A stretch of DNA of 15,899 nucleotides from an uncultured Bacteroidales bacterium (GCA_934699135.1 CAKUVM010000034.1:1-15899), one strand, 5' to 3'. Positions 8,186-15,691 are shown, counted from the stretch's first letter. The notes: generated by a model from the sequence alone, not told the origin. Numbers and translations: made by a program.

Positions 8186-8740
8186 TCACTCTTTTAGTAG
8201 TACAATAGTGCGGCCGTTCGCTTCGCCAACCACTCCGCCACGCGTCACTCGCCATACCCGCATCTTGTGGCTGTTCGCCTCAATCACTCGCCTGCGGATC
8301 TTGGGCACAATCGAGACTGCCACAAATTTGCGCAGCTGCCTCACCATGGCCTCTTCTACGTTGTTGCGGGCGGTAGAACCCGAAAAAATACAATTGAACG
8401 ATGCCGTGTCCGGGGTCATCGTCAGCTCATCGCCCTCCACGCTCCAGTCGCCGCCGAGCGTGACTTTATAATCCAGCCCCACGTCTTCAAACTCCAGCGG
8501 CCCGCCGAAGTGGAACGTCAGGCCAACGCCCATCCCCACTTCCACGCCGCCTAGCCCCAGATTCTCTCTTGAGCTAATCCTGACAGCGCAGGTCATGCCG
8601 TCCTCTTCGGCATACGTCTCACTCAGATACGTGCGATACGTGCCGGCCAGTGCCAAGTCTTTGCCTGTCAGGCTCATGACACCCGCAGCCACCACCATGG
8701 CCGCGGCTGCGGCCATAACGAAGTATCTCTTTCTCAACAT
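8186..8740 (-). CDS. Unrecognised small exported or membrane-anchored protein
   Basis: I do not recognise a family with confidence. The N-terminus (MLRKRYF followed by an Ala/Val-rich stretch of about 18 residues) is a Sec signal peptide or a single membrane anchor; there is no lipobox cysteine. The rest alternates short hydrophobic and polar stretches typical of a beta-rich fold, with a WSVEGDELTMTPD segment reminiscent of lipocalin-like Bacteroidota proteins, then a helical, Arg-rich part near residues 130-160. An ATG three codons earlier (8749) is possible, but the predicted transcript start near 8760 leaves it only about 11 bases of leader, so I prefer 8740. The stop is 97 bases upstream of the giant activase, with no -7 box between, so the two may be co-transcribed. 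Function unknown. Confidence 0.75.
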   Translation of the reverse strand: MLRKRYFVMAAAAAMVVAAGVMSLTGKDLALAGTYRTYLSETYAEEDGMTCAVRISSRENLGLGGVEVGMGVGLTFHFGGPLEFEDVGLDYKVTLGGDWSVEGDELTMTPDTASFNCIFSGSTARNNVEEAMVRQLRKFVAVSIVPKIRRRVIEANSHKMRVWRVTRGGVVGEANGRTIVLLKE

Positions 8741-8766
8741 GCCGGGCATTTCTGCGTAAGGTGCGG

Positions 8767-8774
8767 CAAAGTTA
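8767..8774 (-). promoter_or_regulatory. -7 box of the small exported protein gene
   Basis: The minus strand reads TAACTTTG, an exact match to the Bacteroidota -7 consensus TAnnTTTG, about 26 bases before the preferred ATG at 8740. I find no good -33 TTTG at the usual 19-21-base distance. This is probably also the promoter for the activase and hydrolase genes, because the 97-base gap before the activase has no such box. Confidence 0.6.
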
Positions 8775-8861
8775 AAGTTTTATTCCGACTTATGCGCCTG
8801 CGTGTCTATTATAAATAAGTATCGCCGCCGCGCCGCATGTCGTCGCCTCGCGGAAAAGTTT

Positions 8862-8869
8862 TATATTTG
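8862..8869 (+). promoter_or_regulatory. -7 box of the maoC-like gene
   Basis: TATATTTG matches TAnnTTTG exactly. Transcription would start near 8876, giving an AT-rich leader of about 24 bases before the ATG at 8900. The box rules out the in-frame ATG at 8837, which lies upstream of it. The -33 region is poor. The box is divergent to the -7 box at 8767-8774. Confidence 0.65.
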
Positions 8870-8899
8870 CCCTCCGTTAATATATTTTTTCACGACAAG

Positions 8900-9370
8900 A
8901 TGAGTGCATTAGTCATCAATAGCCATGCCGAGCTGGAGGCCCTCGTGGGCAAGGAGCTGGGCGTCTCCGAGTGGCACCAGTTCACCCAGGAGCAGATCAA
9001 TCTTTTTGCCGACGCTACGCTAGACCACCAATGGATCCATGTCGACGTCGAGAGGGCTAAGCGTGAGTCCGCCTTTGGCAATACCATTGCGCATGGCTAC
9101 CTCACGCTCTCCATCCTGCCGCACCTCTGGGAGCAGATCGTGGATGTGCGCAACATCAAGGATCAGATCAACTACGGCATCGAGAATTTCCGCTATCAGC
9201 AGCCCGTGGTGGTGGGTAGCCGGGTTCGCCTTCACGTCGTTGTCCGTGAGGTGCTTAACCTCCGCGGCACCACCAAGGCCACCATGAGCGTCAAATTGGA
9301 GATTGAGGGTCAGAGGAAGCCTGCCTACACCGGTGACATTGTGTTCCTCTATCATTTCAACAACATCTAG
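8900..9370 (+). CDS. MaoC-like hotdog-fold dehydratase ((R)-specific enoyl-CoA hydratase family)
   Basis: A 156-residue single-hotdog protein of the MaoC/NodN group, which hydrates or dehydrates enoyl-/3-hydroxyacyl-thioesters in the cytoplasm. The hydratase signature is present: FADATLDHQWIHVD with the Asp/His pair D42 and H47 five residues apart, followed by FGNTIAHGYLTLS, which closes the active site. The length matches stand-alone NodN-like proteins. The ATG at 8900 was chosen because the earlier in-frame ATG (8837) is upstream of the -7 box and would add 21 residues with no family match. It is a single-gene unit ending in a long GC-rich hairpin. Its acyl substrate cannot be told from sequence. 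A link to the acyl-CoA-related minus-strand unit that starts next door is only a positional hint. Confidence 0.92.
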   Translation: MSALVINSHAELEALVGKELGVSEWHQFTQEQINLFADATLDHQWIHVDVERAKRESAFGNTIAHGYLTLSILPHLWEQIVDVRNIKDQINYGIENFRYQQPVVVGSRVRLHVVVREVLNLRGTTKATMSVKLEIEGQRKPAYTGDIVFLYHFNNI

Positions 9371-9393
9371 TCATTCCCGGCGGGTGAACATAA

Positions 9394-9432
9394 CGCGCGG
9401 GCTCGGCGATGCCATTTCGCCGGGCCCGCGCG
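9394..9432. terminator. GC-rich hairpin between convergent maoC-like and DUF4293 genes
   Basis: A 16-bp stem (9394-9409 with 9417-9432, one G-U wobble) closes a 7-base loop. It sits 23 bases after the maoC-like stop and 22 bases beyond the stop of the convergent DUF4293 gene. Neither strand carries a proper U-tract after it, so it may act as a pause or RNA-end-protecting hairpin rather than a classical intrinsic terminator. Confidence 0.65.
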
Positions 9433-9454
9433 CTGTTTGCCGGGGCCTCGCCTC

Positions 9455-9919
9455 TTAGCGTAGCCTGTCCAGGCTCTTCACGAGGGCCTCGTCATCAGAG
9501 ATGCGGCGGTAGGCCAGATAGTCAAGCACTGCGGCGAGCAGCGGGGTCAGCCAGCCGAGGCAGAAGTGGAATTCTGACCCCATGGCGCCCGCGGCCGTCA
9601 CGCAAAGGTATACGAAGAGAGCCGTCACGCAGACCTCGATGCCAGCAGCTATGCCAACCATGCGCATCTGAAGAGGGCGGTGCTTGAACAGGAAGAGCCC
9701 CACCGCGTTGAGTATCACTGCCACGAGCAGCACAATGGCAAGCGGGGTGAGGCTGCGGACCAGAGGGTCTTGGCAGCCGGGGGTGACGTCCCAAAAACCG
9801 TTCCATCGCAACTCCATGATTCCTTTCGCGCTGGCAAAGGAGTCTATAGGCCATGCTATAAGGCTGCACATCAGCAAGATGGCCACCAAAATGAAGATAC
9901 TCTGTATTCTTTGTATCAT
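9455..9919 (-). CDS. DUF4293 family integral membrane protein
   Basis: A 154-residue protein with four predicted membrane helices: about residues 7-25 (IFILVAILLMCSLIAWPI), 58-78, 86-108 and 118-137. The MIQRIQS start and the DDEALVKSLDRLR C-terminus are the two hallmarks I associate with DUF4293, a family restricted largely to Bacteroidota and without assigned function. The region between helices 1 and 2 is a short extracytoplasmic loop. It is transcribed alone, divergently from panB, from a -7 box at 9984-9991, and ends at the shared hairpin with the maoC-like gene. The leader of about 57 bases is unusually GC-rich. Confidence 0.88.
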   Translation of the reverse strand: MIQRIQSIFILVAILLMCSLIAWPIDSFASAKGIMELRWNGFWDVTPGCQDPLVRSLTPLAIVLLVAVILNAVGLFLFKHRPLQMRMVGIAAGIEVCVTALFVYLCVTAAGAMGSEFHFCLGWLTPLLAAVLDYLAYRRISDDEALVKSLDRLR

Positions 9920-9983
9920 ACCTTGTGTTATTGTGTTTCGTGTCCCTTTTCCATTGCGCCGCGCAGAGCGCCGCGCGACACCA

Positions 9984-9991
9984 CAAATATA
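9984..9991 (-). promoter_or_regulatory. -7 box of the DUF4293 gene
   Basis: The minus strand reads TATATTTG, an exact TAnnTTTG match, about 64 bases before the ATG at 9919. A -33 element at the expected spacing is not convincing. Together with the panB box it makes the 9920-10160 intergenic region a divergent promoter region. Confidence 0.65.
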
Positions 9992-10099
9992 CTCAAAACG
10001 GCCCTCTTTTCGTGGCCGCGTTGCGCGTAATTTCTAACAGGCCGCCCGCTTGGGCGCAAGGTGGGGCCAGAGTCCCGTCCACCGCTAAAAAGCAGCTAA

Positions 10100-10133
10100 T
10101 TTCTCATCATCAAGCTATTTTTCATTAACTTTG
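10100..10133 (+). promoter_or_regulatory. Promoter of panB and probably the whole downstream gene run
   Basis: The -7 box TAACTTTG (10126-10133) matches TAnnTTTG exactly. A partial -33 element TTTCT (10100-10104) lies 21 bases upstream. The transcript would begin near 10140, leaving about 20 bases before the ATG at 10161. I find no further exact box in the gaps down to the response regulator. Confidence 0.7.
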
Positions 10134-10160
10134 CCCCTTGCTTAATTGGTTTATAGTACA

Positions 10161-10976
10161 ATGTCGGAAAATAAAGCAGACGCTAAGGTCACGACGTCCA
10201 CCTTCGCGCGTATGAAGCGCGAGGGAGAGAAGATTACGATGCTCACGGCCTACGACTACACCATGGCCTCCATCTTGGACGAAGCCGGTGTTGACTCCAT
10301 ACTTGTGGGAGACTCCGCCTCCAATGTTGTGGCAGGCTGGCCAACCACGCTCCCCATAACCATTGACCAGATGATATATCACGGCGCGGCTGTCAAGAGG
10401 GCGGCCAAGAGGGCCCTTGTGGTCGTCGATATGCCGTTCGGCTCTTACCAAGCCGGCGTGGGGCAGGGGGTCAATTCCGCCGTGCGGATAATGAAGGAGA
10501 CGCTTGCCGACGCAGTCAAGATTGAGGGCGGAGTGGAGATTGAGGCCACCGTCAGGGCCATCGTCGCCGCGGGTGTGCCCGTCATTGGCCATTTGGGACT
10601 CACCCCTCAGAGCATCAATAAGTTCGGAGGCTACGGCCTGCGCGCCAAAGACGAGGCCGAGGCCAAGAAATTGGAGTCTGACGCCCTTGCGCTCCAGGCC
10701 GCCGGGTGCTTCGCCGTAGTGTTGGAGAAAATCCCGACAAAGCTCGCCACGAGTGTGGCGCGGTCGCTCAGCGTGCCGGTGATAGGCATTGGCGCCGGCG
10801 ATGGCGTGGACGGTCAGGTCCTTGTGGGACAGGATATGCTGGGCATGAGCACCATGTTCAAGCCCAAATTTGTCCGTCGCTACCTGAATCTGCATGACGA
10901 GATCGCGGATGCGGTCCGTCGCTATTCCGCCGACGTCAAGGGCGGGAAGTTCCCGAGCGCCGAGGAGCAGTATTGA
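10161..10976 (+). CDS. panB: 3-methyl-2-oxobutanoate hydroxymethyltransferase (ketopantoate hydroxymethyltransferase)
   Basis: First committed step of pantothenate (and so coenzyme A) synthesis: transfers a hydroxymethyl group from 5,10-methylene-THF to 2-oxoisovalerate, in a cytoplasmic (beta/alpha)8-barrel enzyme. The 271 residues fit the family. Visible are MLTAYDYTMA (27-36), the Mg ligands D51 in LVGDS, D90 in VVVDMPFGSYQ and E122 in VKIEGG, the loop GHLGLTPQS (143-151), the catalytic base E189 in VLEKIP, and the phosphate-type loop IGIGAG. A TTG five codons upstream (10146) is in frame but lies only about six bases from the predicted transcript start, so I use the ATG. It is the first gene of a plus-strand run. 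No panC, panD or panE is seen here. Confidence 0.97.
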   Translation: MSENKADAKVTTSTFARMKREGEKITMLTAYDYTMASILDEAGVDSILVGDSASNVVAGWPTTLPITIDQMIYHGAAVKRAAKRALVVVDMPFGSYQAGVGQGVNSAVRIMKETLADAVKIEGGVEIEATVRAIVAAGVPVIGHLGLTPQSINKFGGYGLRAKDEAEAKKLESDALALQAAGCFAVVLEKIPTKLATSVARSLSVPVIGIGAGDGVDGQVLVGQDMLGMSTMFKPKFVRRYLNLHDEIADAVRRYSADVKGGKFPSAEEQY

Positions 10977-11017
10977 CCATTCACTTGAATTCATCAAAAT
11001 AACATCCGATCGAAGCC

Positions 11018-11695
11018 GTGGAGATACTTTACGAGGATAACCACATAATTGCCGTCAACAAGAAGGTGGGCGAAATTGTCCAGGCAGACAAGACGGGCGA
11101 CCACACGTTGCTCGACGACGTGAAAAAATATATCAAGGAGAAGTACTCCAAGCCTGGCGACGTCTTCCTTGGCGTGGTCCATAGGATTGACCGCCCGGTG
11201 AGCGGCGTCGTGCTGTTTGCGCGCACCAGCAAGGCCCTGTCTAGGCTAAACGAGCTCTTCGCGCAGAAAAAAGTGCATAAGGTATATTGGGCCATAACGC
11301 AAGAGAGGCCCGAGGCGTTGGAGGCCGAGCTGCGTCACTTCATCGGCAAGAATGAGGAGAAGAACCGCGCCCTTGTCTCCGTGAGCCCGCGCACGGGATA
11401 TAAGGAGGCGATTCTCAGGTACAGGCTCATCTCCAGTTCCGAGCGGCTCAACCTCTTGGAGGTGGAGCTTATGACGGGGCGTCACCACCAGATCAGGGCG
11501 CAGCTCGCGCGCATTGGCTGCCCCATCCGAGGCGACCTTAAATACGGTGCCAAGCGCAGCAATGAGGGTGGGGGCATAAACCTCCATTCCAGGCTTGTGG
11601 AGTTTGAGCATCCCGTCACTCACGCGCAGGTCTCCATCATGGCTCCCGTGCCGGAGGCCGACGCGGCGTGGAGGGTGTTTAAAAACATGGACTAG
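11018..11695 (+). CDS. RluA-family RNA pseudouridine synthase
   Basis: Isomerises specific uridines in rRNA or tRNA to pseudouridine. The catalytic motif is HRIDRPVSGVVLFA (55-68) with nucleophile D58. Further family marks are KVYWAI, and GRHHQIRAQLARIGCPIRGD near the C-terminal side of the fold. At 225 residues it has only the catalytic domain and no N-terminal S4 RNA-binding domain, so it resembles short RluA/RluC-like or TruC-like members; which uridine it targets cannot be told. The start is a GTG, because no ATG occurs in frame before the conserved EILYEDNHIIAVNK segment. It follows panB by 41 bases without a visible promoter or terminator, so co-transcription is likely. Confidence 0.93.
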   Translation: MEILYEDNHIIAVNKKVGEIVQADKTGDHTLLDDVKKYIKEKYSKPGDVFLGVVHRIDRPVSGVVLFARTSKALSRLNELFAQKKVHKVYWAITQERPEALEAELRHFIGKNEEKNRALVSVSPRTGYKEAILRYRLISSSERLNLLEVELMTGRHHQIRAQLARIGCPIRGDLKYGAKRSNEGGGINLHSRLVEFEHPVTHAQVSIMAPVPEADAAWRVFKNMD

Positions 11696-11762
11696 CGAGA
11701 CGGGTGGCCCCATGCGGGAGCGCATTATCACTTACTGATCAAAAAGACTTACATCACAACAT

Positions 11763-13100
11763 ATGTTTGAGAACCTTTCCGAACGGCTCGAGAAGTCGTT
11801 CCAGATGCTCAAAGGCGAGGGGCGCATCAACGAGTTGAACGTTGCCGAGACCCTCAAAGACATCCGTAAAGCCCTGCTCGACGCCGATGTCAACTACAAG
11901 GTGGCCAAGCAGTTCACCGACAATGTGAAGCAGAAAGCCCTAGGGCAAGATGTGCTGCGCTCGGTGAAACCGGGCCAGATGATGGTGAGCATTGTCTATG
12001 ACGAGCTCACGCAGGTCATGGGCGGCGACGTGGTCGACATTAACCTTAAAGGCAACCCGGCCATCGTCCTCATGTCTGGCCTTCAAGGCTCCGGCAAGAC
12101 CACTTTCGCTTGCAAATTGGCGAATCTGCTCAAGACCCAGAGGGGCAAGAATCCGCTCTTGGTGGCAGGAGACGTCTACCGCCCCGCGGCCATCAACCAG
12201 TTGCAGGTCTTGGGTCAGCAGATTGGCGTGGGCGTTTTCACAGAAGAGGGCAATACCGACCCCGTCGACTTGGCAAAGAAGGGCATAGCCCAGGCCAAGA
12301 GAGACGGCAACGACGTGGTGATCATAGACACCGCGGGCCGTCTGGCGGTGGACGAGGAGATGATGAAGGAGATTGAGGCCATCAAGAAGGCCGTCAATCC
12401 GTCAGAGACGCTCTTCGTGGTGGACTCCATGACGGGTCAGGACGCCGTGAACACGGCAAGGGAGTTCAACGACCGTCTCGACTTCGATGGCGTAGTCCTC
12501 ACCAAGCTCGACGGCGACACGCGCGGTGGCGCGGCGCTCTCCATCCGCCAGGTGGTCAACAAGCCCATAAAGTTCGTCGGCACGGGAGAGAAGATGGAGG
12601 CCATAGACGCTTTCCACCCCTCGCGCATGGCAGACCGAATCTTGGGCATGGGAGACATCCGTTCCCTAGTCGAGAGGGCCAAGGCGCAGATTGACGAGGA
12701 GGAGGCAAAGAAACTCCAAAAGAAAATAGCGTCGAACAAGTTCGACTTCGATGACTTCCTCTCCCAGATTCAGCAGATCAAGAAGATGGGTAACCTCAAA
12801 GATCTCGCGTCAATGATTCCCGGTGTGGGCAAGATGATCAAGAACGTCGATATAGACGACAACGCCTTCAAGGGCATCGAGGCAATAATCAGGTCCATGA
12901 CTCCGTCAGAACGCAAAAACCCGCAAATCATCAATGGCAGCAGGCGCAAGCGCATAGCCGATGGCAGCGGCACCTCAATACAAGAGGTTAACAGGCTGCT
13001 GAAACAGTTTGAAGAGACGCGAAAAGTAATGAAGCTCATGAACTCTGGCGCGGGCCGCAACCTGGCGCGCATGCTTGGCAGCAAGATGGGCCAGCGGTAG
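11763..13100 (+). CDS. ffh: Signal recognition particle protein Ffh (SRP54 homologue)
   Basis: GTPase that binds the SRP RNA and hydrophobic signal sequences on ribosomes and hands them to FtsY at the membrane. The 445 residues are normal length. Domains in order: helical N domain (1-85), G domain with GLQGSGKTT (106-114), DTAGR (189-193) and TKLDGD (247-252), then the Met-rich M domain (about 325-435) with its finger loop (341-360) and the RNA-binding helix-turn-helix RRKRIADGSGT (394-404). The 67-base gap upstream has no TAnnTTTG box, so it probably relies on the panB transcript. No SRP RNA gene is seen in the window. Confidence 0.98.
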   Translation: MFENLSERLEKSFQMLKGEGRINELNVAETLKDIRKALLDADVNYKVAKQFTDNVKQKALGQDVLRSVKPGQMMVSIVYDELTQVMGGDVVDINLKGNPAIVLMSGLQGSGKTTFACKLANLLKTQRGKNPLLVAGDVYRPAAINQLQVLGQQIGVGVFTEEGNTDPVDLAKKGIAQAKRDGNDVVIIDTAGRLAVDEEMMKEIEAIKKAVNPSETLFVVDSMTGQDAVNTAREFNDRLDFDGVVLTKLDGDTRGGAALSIRQVVNKPIKFVGTGEKMEAIDAFHPSRMADRILGMGDIRSLVERAKAQIDEEEAKKLQKKIASNKFDFDDFLSQIQQIKKMGNLKDLASMIPGVGKMIKNVDIDDNAFKGIEAIIRSMTPSERKNPQIINGSRRKRIADGSGTSIQEVNRLLKQFEETRKVMKLMNSGAGRNLARMLGSKMGQR

Positions 13101-13127
13101 GGGAGTTGAATTTGTAAAGTTTTTGTA

Positions 13128-14003
13128 ATGATAAAGATAGACGGCAAAGAGACCGCCAGGCAAATACGCCGGGAGATAGCCGCCGAGGTGGCCGTCATGG
13201 TGGCCGAGGGGCGCAAGCGCCCGCATCTGGCGGCTGTCCTCGTGGGGCATGACGGCGGTAGCGAGACCTATGTCGCCAACAAGATAAAGGCGTGCGAGGA
13301 GTGTGGCTTTGTCTCGTCGCTCAGGCGTTTTGAGTCTGACATCACGGAGCAACAACTCCTAGACGTGGTCAAGGAGCTTAATGAGGACCCCGACGTAGAC
13401 GGATTCATTGTCCAGTTGCCGCTGCCGGCCCATATCTCAGAGGAGAAAGTGACAGAGGCCATAGACCCGCGCAAAGACGTGGACGGATTCCACCCGCAAA
13501 ACGTGGGCCGCATGACCATCGGCGCGCCGGCCTTCATCTCTGCCACGCCGCAAGGCATCGTGGAACTCATCCGTCGCTACGGCATCCCCACGGCGGGCAA
13601 AAAAGCCGTGGTCATCGGGCGCAGCAACATTGTTGGTCGCCCAATGAGCATCTTGCTGTCGCAGAAGGGCATAGATTGCACAGTCACGCTCTGTCATAGC
13701 CGCACGCCAAACATTGCCGAGGTGTGCCGCGAGGCGGACATCATCGTGGCCGCCATTGGCAAGCCTGGCTTCGTCACGGCAGACATGGTGAAAGAGGGCG
13801 CTACGGTCATCGACGTAGGCACCACGCGTGTGCCGGACCCTACCGTCCTGAGAGGGTGGAGGTTGCGAGGCGATGTGGACTATGACGCCGTGGCTCCCAA
13901 GTGCGCGTACATAACGCCAGTGCCGGGCGGCGTGGGGCCAATGACCATCTGCTCGCTAATGCAAAACACACTCTTGGCGGGCAAAAAGGCCATTTACGCC
14001 TGA
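13128..14003 (+). CDS. folD: Bifunctional methylenetetrahydrofolate dehydrogenase / methenyltetrahydrofolate cyclohydrolase
   Basis: Interconverts 5,10-methylene-THF, 5,10-methenyl-THF and 10-formyl-THF in the cytoplasm, feeding purine synthesis and balancing one-carbon units. 291 residues, standard length. The catalytic segment SETYVANKIKACEECG (45-60) holds Y48 and K52. Q96 in VQLPLP and D119 in DVDGFHP complete the active site. GRSNIVGRP forms the NADP-binding turn and PVPGGVGPMT is the C-terminal signature. It starts 27 bases after ffh, with an AT-rich gap lacking an exact -7 box. The product of this pathway is the methylene-THF that PanB consumes, a loose metabolic link within the same gene run. 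Confidence 0.98.
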   Translation: MIKIDGKETARQIRREIAAEVAVMVAEGRKRPHLAAVLVGHDGGSETYVANKIKACEECGFVSSLRRFESDITEQQLLDVVKELNEDPDVDGFIVQLPLPAHISEEKVTEAIDPRKDVDGFHPQNVGRMTIGAPAFISATPQGIVELIRRYGIPTAGKKAVVIGRSNIVGRPMSILLSQKGIDCTVTLCHSRTPNIAEVCREADIIVAAIGKPGFVTADMVKEGATVIDVGTTRVPDPTVLRGWRLRGDVDYDAVAPKCAYITPVPGGVGPMTICSLMQNTLLAGKKAIYA

Positions 14004-14053
14004 AAAGACGGGACTTGGCGTGGCGGGCGTTTGAAAACACAAACTTGTGCGAC

Positions 14054-15022
14054 GTGCCATTTGATATAATTTGGTTCCTCAACTGCGCATTGCAGGTATT
14101 TGCCGCAGTCATGGCCATAAAGCTGACGAGGCTCACGAAGATGAATCTGTCATGGATTATCATCTGCGCGGGTCTCGTGCTTATGTCTCTGCGCAGCGTA
14201 ATACAGATCACCAACGTCTTTGTGCCAGGTTTCGGGTTTGACTCGCACGAACCCTACACCATTGGCAGCGTTGTCGTCTCAGCCTGTTTCGCCGCGGGTG
14301 TGTTTATGATCAAAAAGATGTTCGTCTTGCTCAACCAGGCGGAGGCGCGCCAGAGGGAGTATGAGAAGATGCTTCTCAACACCACCATCATGACCGAGGA
14401 GAACGAGCGCAGGCGCTTCGCCACAGACCTTCATGATGGCCTTGGCCCCATCCTCTCTTCCATCAAGATGGGTTTCTCCGCCGTGGCCGACGACATATCT
14501 GACAAGGAGGTGCGTCAAAACCTGGAATTGGCCATAAATGAGGCCATTGCGACGGTGCGTGAGGTGAGCAACAACATGAGTCCCCACATCTTGTCCAACC
14601 TGGGGCTGCGGCGCGCCATCGTCAACTTCATCGGCAAGATGCCGTTTCCAAAAGATATGAGCGTGAGCTACAATATTTCCATTGGAGACAAACGCTACCC
14701 GGCCACCAACGAGATTGTCCTTTACCGCGTCTTGTGCGAGCTGGTGAACAATACGCTCAAGCACGCCGGGGCCACGGCCATAAACTTCAGGCTAGATGAA
14801 GATGGCGGGCAGCTCAAGCTCACATATAAGGACAACGGCACGGGCTTCCGCCCCGACGACCTCCGGCGCGAGGAGCAGAGGCAGGGCATGGGGCTATACA
14901 ACATCATATCCCGCGTCTCGTCAATCAAGGGCAGCTATCAGTTTCGCGCCGGGAGCGAGGACTCCACGCCAGGGCAGCACGGCATGGTGGCCGAGATTTA
15001 TGTGCCAGTTAGTGAAAGGTGA
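14054..15022 (+). CDS. Membrane sensor histidine kinase, NarL-partner (HisKA_3) type
   Basis: 322 residues from a GTG start. Three hydrophobic helices lie at about 4-24, 30-52 and 68-94 with only short loops, so there is no sizeable periplasmic sensor domain. A short charged coiled linker follows (94-118). The phosphoacceptor is H127 in DLHDGLGP, the HisKA_3 signature. The ATPase domain shows the N box LVNNTLKHAG (N232), G1 DNGTGF (260-265) and G2 GMGL (278-281). The reading frame is open back to an ATG at 13901, but that part overlaps the folD end in another frame and has no family resemblance. The GTG at 14054 preserves helix 1; a TTG at 14045 is the other option. An ATG at 14111 would delete helix 1. 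The response regulator follows after 28 bases. The signal is unknown. Confidence 0.9.
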   Translation: MPFDIIWFLNCALQVFAAVMAIKLTRLTKMNLSWIIICAGLVLMSLRSVIQITNVFVPGFGFDSHEPYTIGSVVVSACFAAGVFMIKKMFVLLNQAEARQREYEKMLLNTTIMTEENERRRFATDLHDGLGPILSSIKMGFSAVADDISDKEVRQNLELAINEAIATVREVSNNMSPHILSNLGLRRAIVNFIGKMPFPKDMSVSYNISIGDKRYPATNEIVLYRVLCELVNNTLKHAGATAINFRLDEDGGQLKLTYKDNGTGFRPDDLRREEQRQGMGLYNIISRVSSIKGSYQFRAGSEDSTPGQHGMVAEIYVPVSER

Positions 15023-15050
15023 CACACATATATATGAATGTTAAGGCTTT

Positions 15051-15677
15051 ATGAATATCTGGCTTGTAGATGACCATCACCTCTTTCGAGCGGGATTTCG
15101 CACGTTGCTCTGTCGCCTCCGCGACGCTAATGTGACGTTCGAGGCCAGCGACGGGCGCGAGTTCGTTGACCATCTTGTCGTGGCCAAGCCCGACGTTGTG
15201 TTTATGGACATTGCCATGCCGCGCATGGACGGGGTCAAGGCCACGGAGGCCGCCCTGGCCGCTTATCCCGACATCAAGATAATAATCCTCTCAATGTATG
15301 GCGAGAAGGAATATTACACCAAACTTGTGGATTTGGGCATAAGCGGTTTCCTGCTCAAGAGCTGCGATTTTAAAGAGGTCGAGATGGCCATAGACGCCGT
15401 GAGAAACGGAGAGTATTATTTCTCTCAAGAGCTGCTCCAACAGATGGTTTTTCAGTCGTCCGCCTCGCAGCAAGATTATGACCTCTCGCAGAGGGAACGC
15501 GACATATTGACCGAGATTTGCAACGGAGAGTCGAATCAGGAGATTGCCGACAGGCTCTTCATAAGCAAGCGGACGGTGGAGAAGCACCGGGCCAACATCA
15601 TGATGAAAACGGGGTGCGGCAACACTGCCAGCCTGGTGGTCTTCGCCGTGAAAAACGGGCTGTATCATATTGACTGA
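15051..15677 (+). CDS. NarL/FixJ-family response regulator with LuxR-type DNA-binding domain
   Basis: 208 residues. The receiver domain (1-118) has the acidic pocket D7/D8, phosphorylation site D53 in VVFMDIAMP, the switch residue S81 and the invariant K103 in FLLKS. The LuxR-type helix-turn-helix (about 144-205) reads LSQRERDILTEICNGESNQE with a recognition helix around ISKRTVEKHRANIM. It is the obvious partner of the kinase directly upstream and should be a transcription factor active when phosphorylated. AAGG sits ten bases before the ATG as a weak ribosome site. The Hpt-like gene begins 14 bases downstream. Targets are unknown; no obvious repeated operator was seen near the operon. Confidence 0.95.
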   Translation: MNIWLVDDHHLFRAGFRTLLCRLRDANVTFEASDGREFVDHLVVAKPDVVFMDIAMPRMDGVKATEAALAAYPDIKIIILSMYGEKEYYTKLVDLGISGFLLKSCDFKEVEMAIDAVRNGEYYFSQELLQQMVFQSSASQQDYDLSQRERDILTEICNGESNQEIADRLFISKRTVEKHRANIMMKTGCGNTASLVVFAVKNGLYHID

Positions 15678-15691
15678 GTGGAGAGAACGAT

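Noticed and set aside
8788..8820. ACTTAT/ATAAGT inverted repeat between the divergent promoters
   Set aside because: Six-base arms with 21 bases between are expected by chance in an AT-rich promoter spacer.
8837..8899. Longer N-terminus for the maoC-like protein, starting at the ATG at 8837
   Set aside because: This ATG lies upstream of the -7 box at 8862-8869, and the extra 21 residues have no hotdog-family match.
9956..9976. Direct repeat of GCGCCGCGC with a 3-base spacer in the DUF4293 leader
   Set aside because: Only two short GC-rich copies; likely chance in a GC-rich leader, with no sign of a larger array.
10028..10104. Two copies of TAATTTCT (10028-10035 and 10097-10104) and a small CGCCC/GGGCG hairpin (10043-10056) between DUF4293 and panB
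   Set aside because: Too short to separate from chance. The second copy coincides with the proposed panB -33 element, so it may just be promoter sequence.
10146..10160. TTG start for PanB
   Set aside because: It would leave only about six bases of leader after the predicted transcript start; the ATG at 10161 gives the normal family length.
13901..14053. Extended kinase start overlapping the end of folD
   Set aside because: The extra residues are basic and unconserved, and lie antiphase over the conserved PVPGGVGPMT end of FolD.
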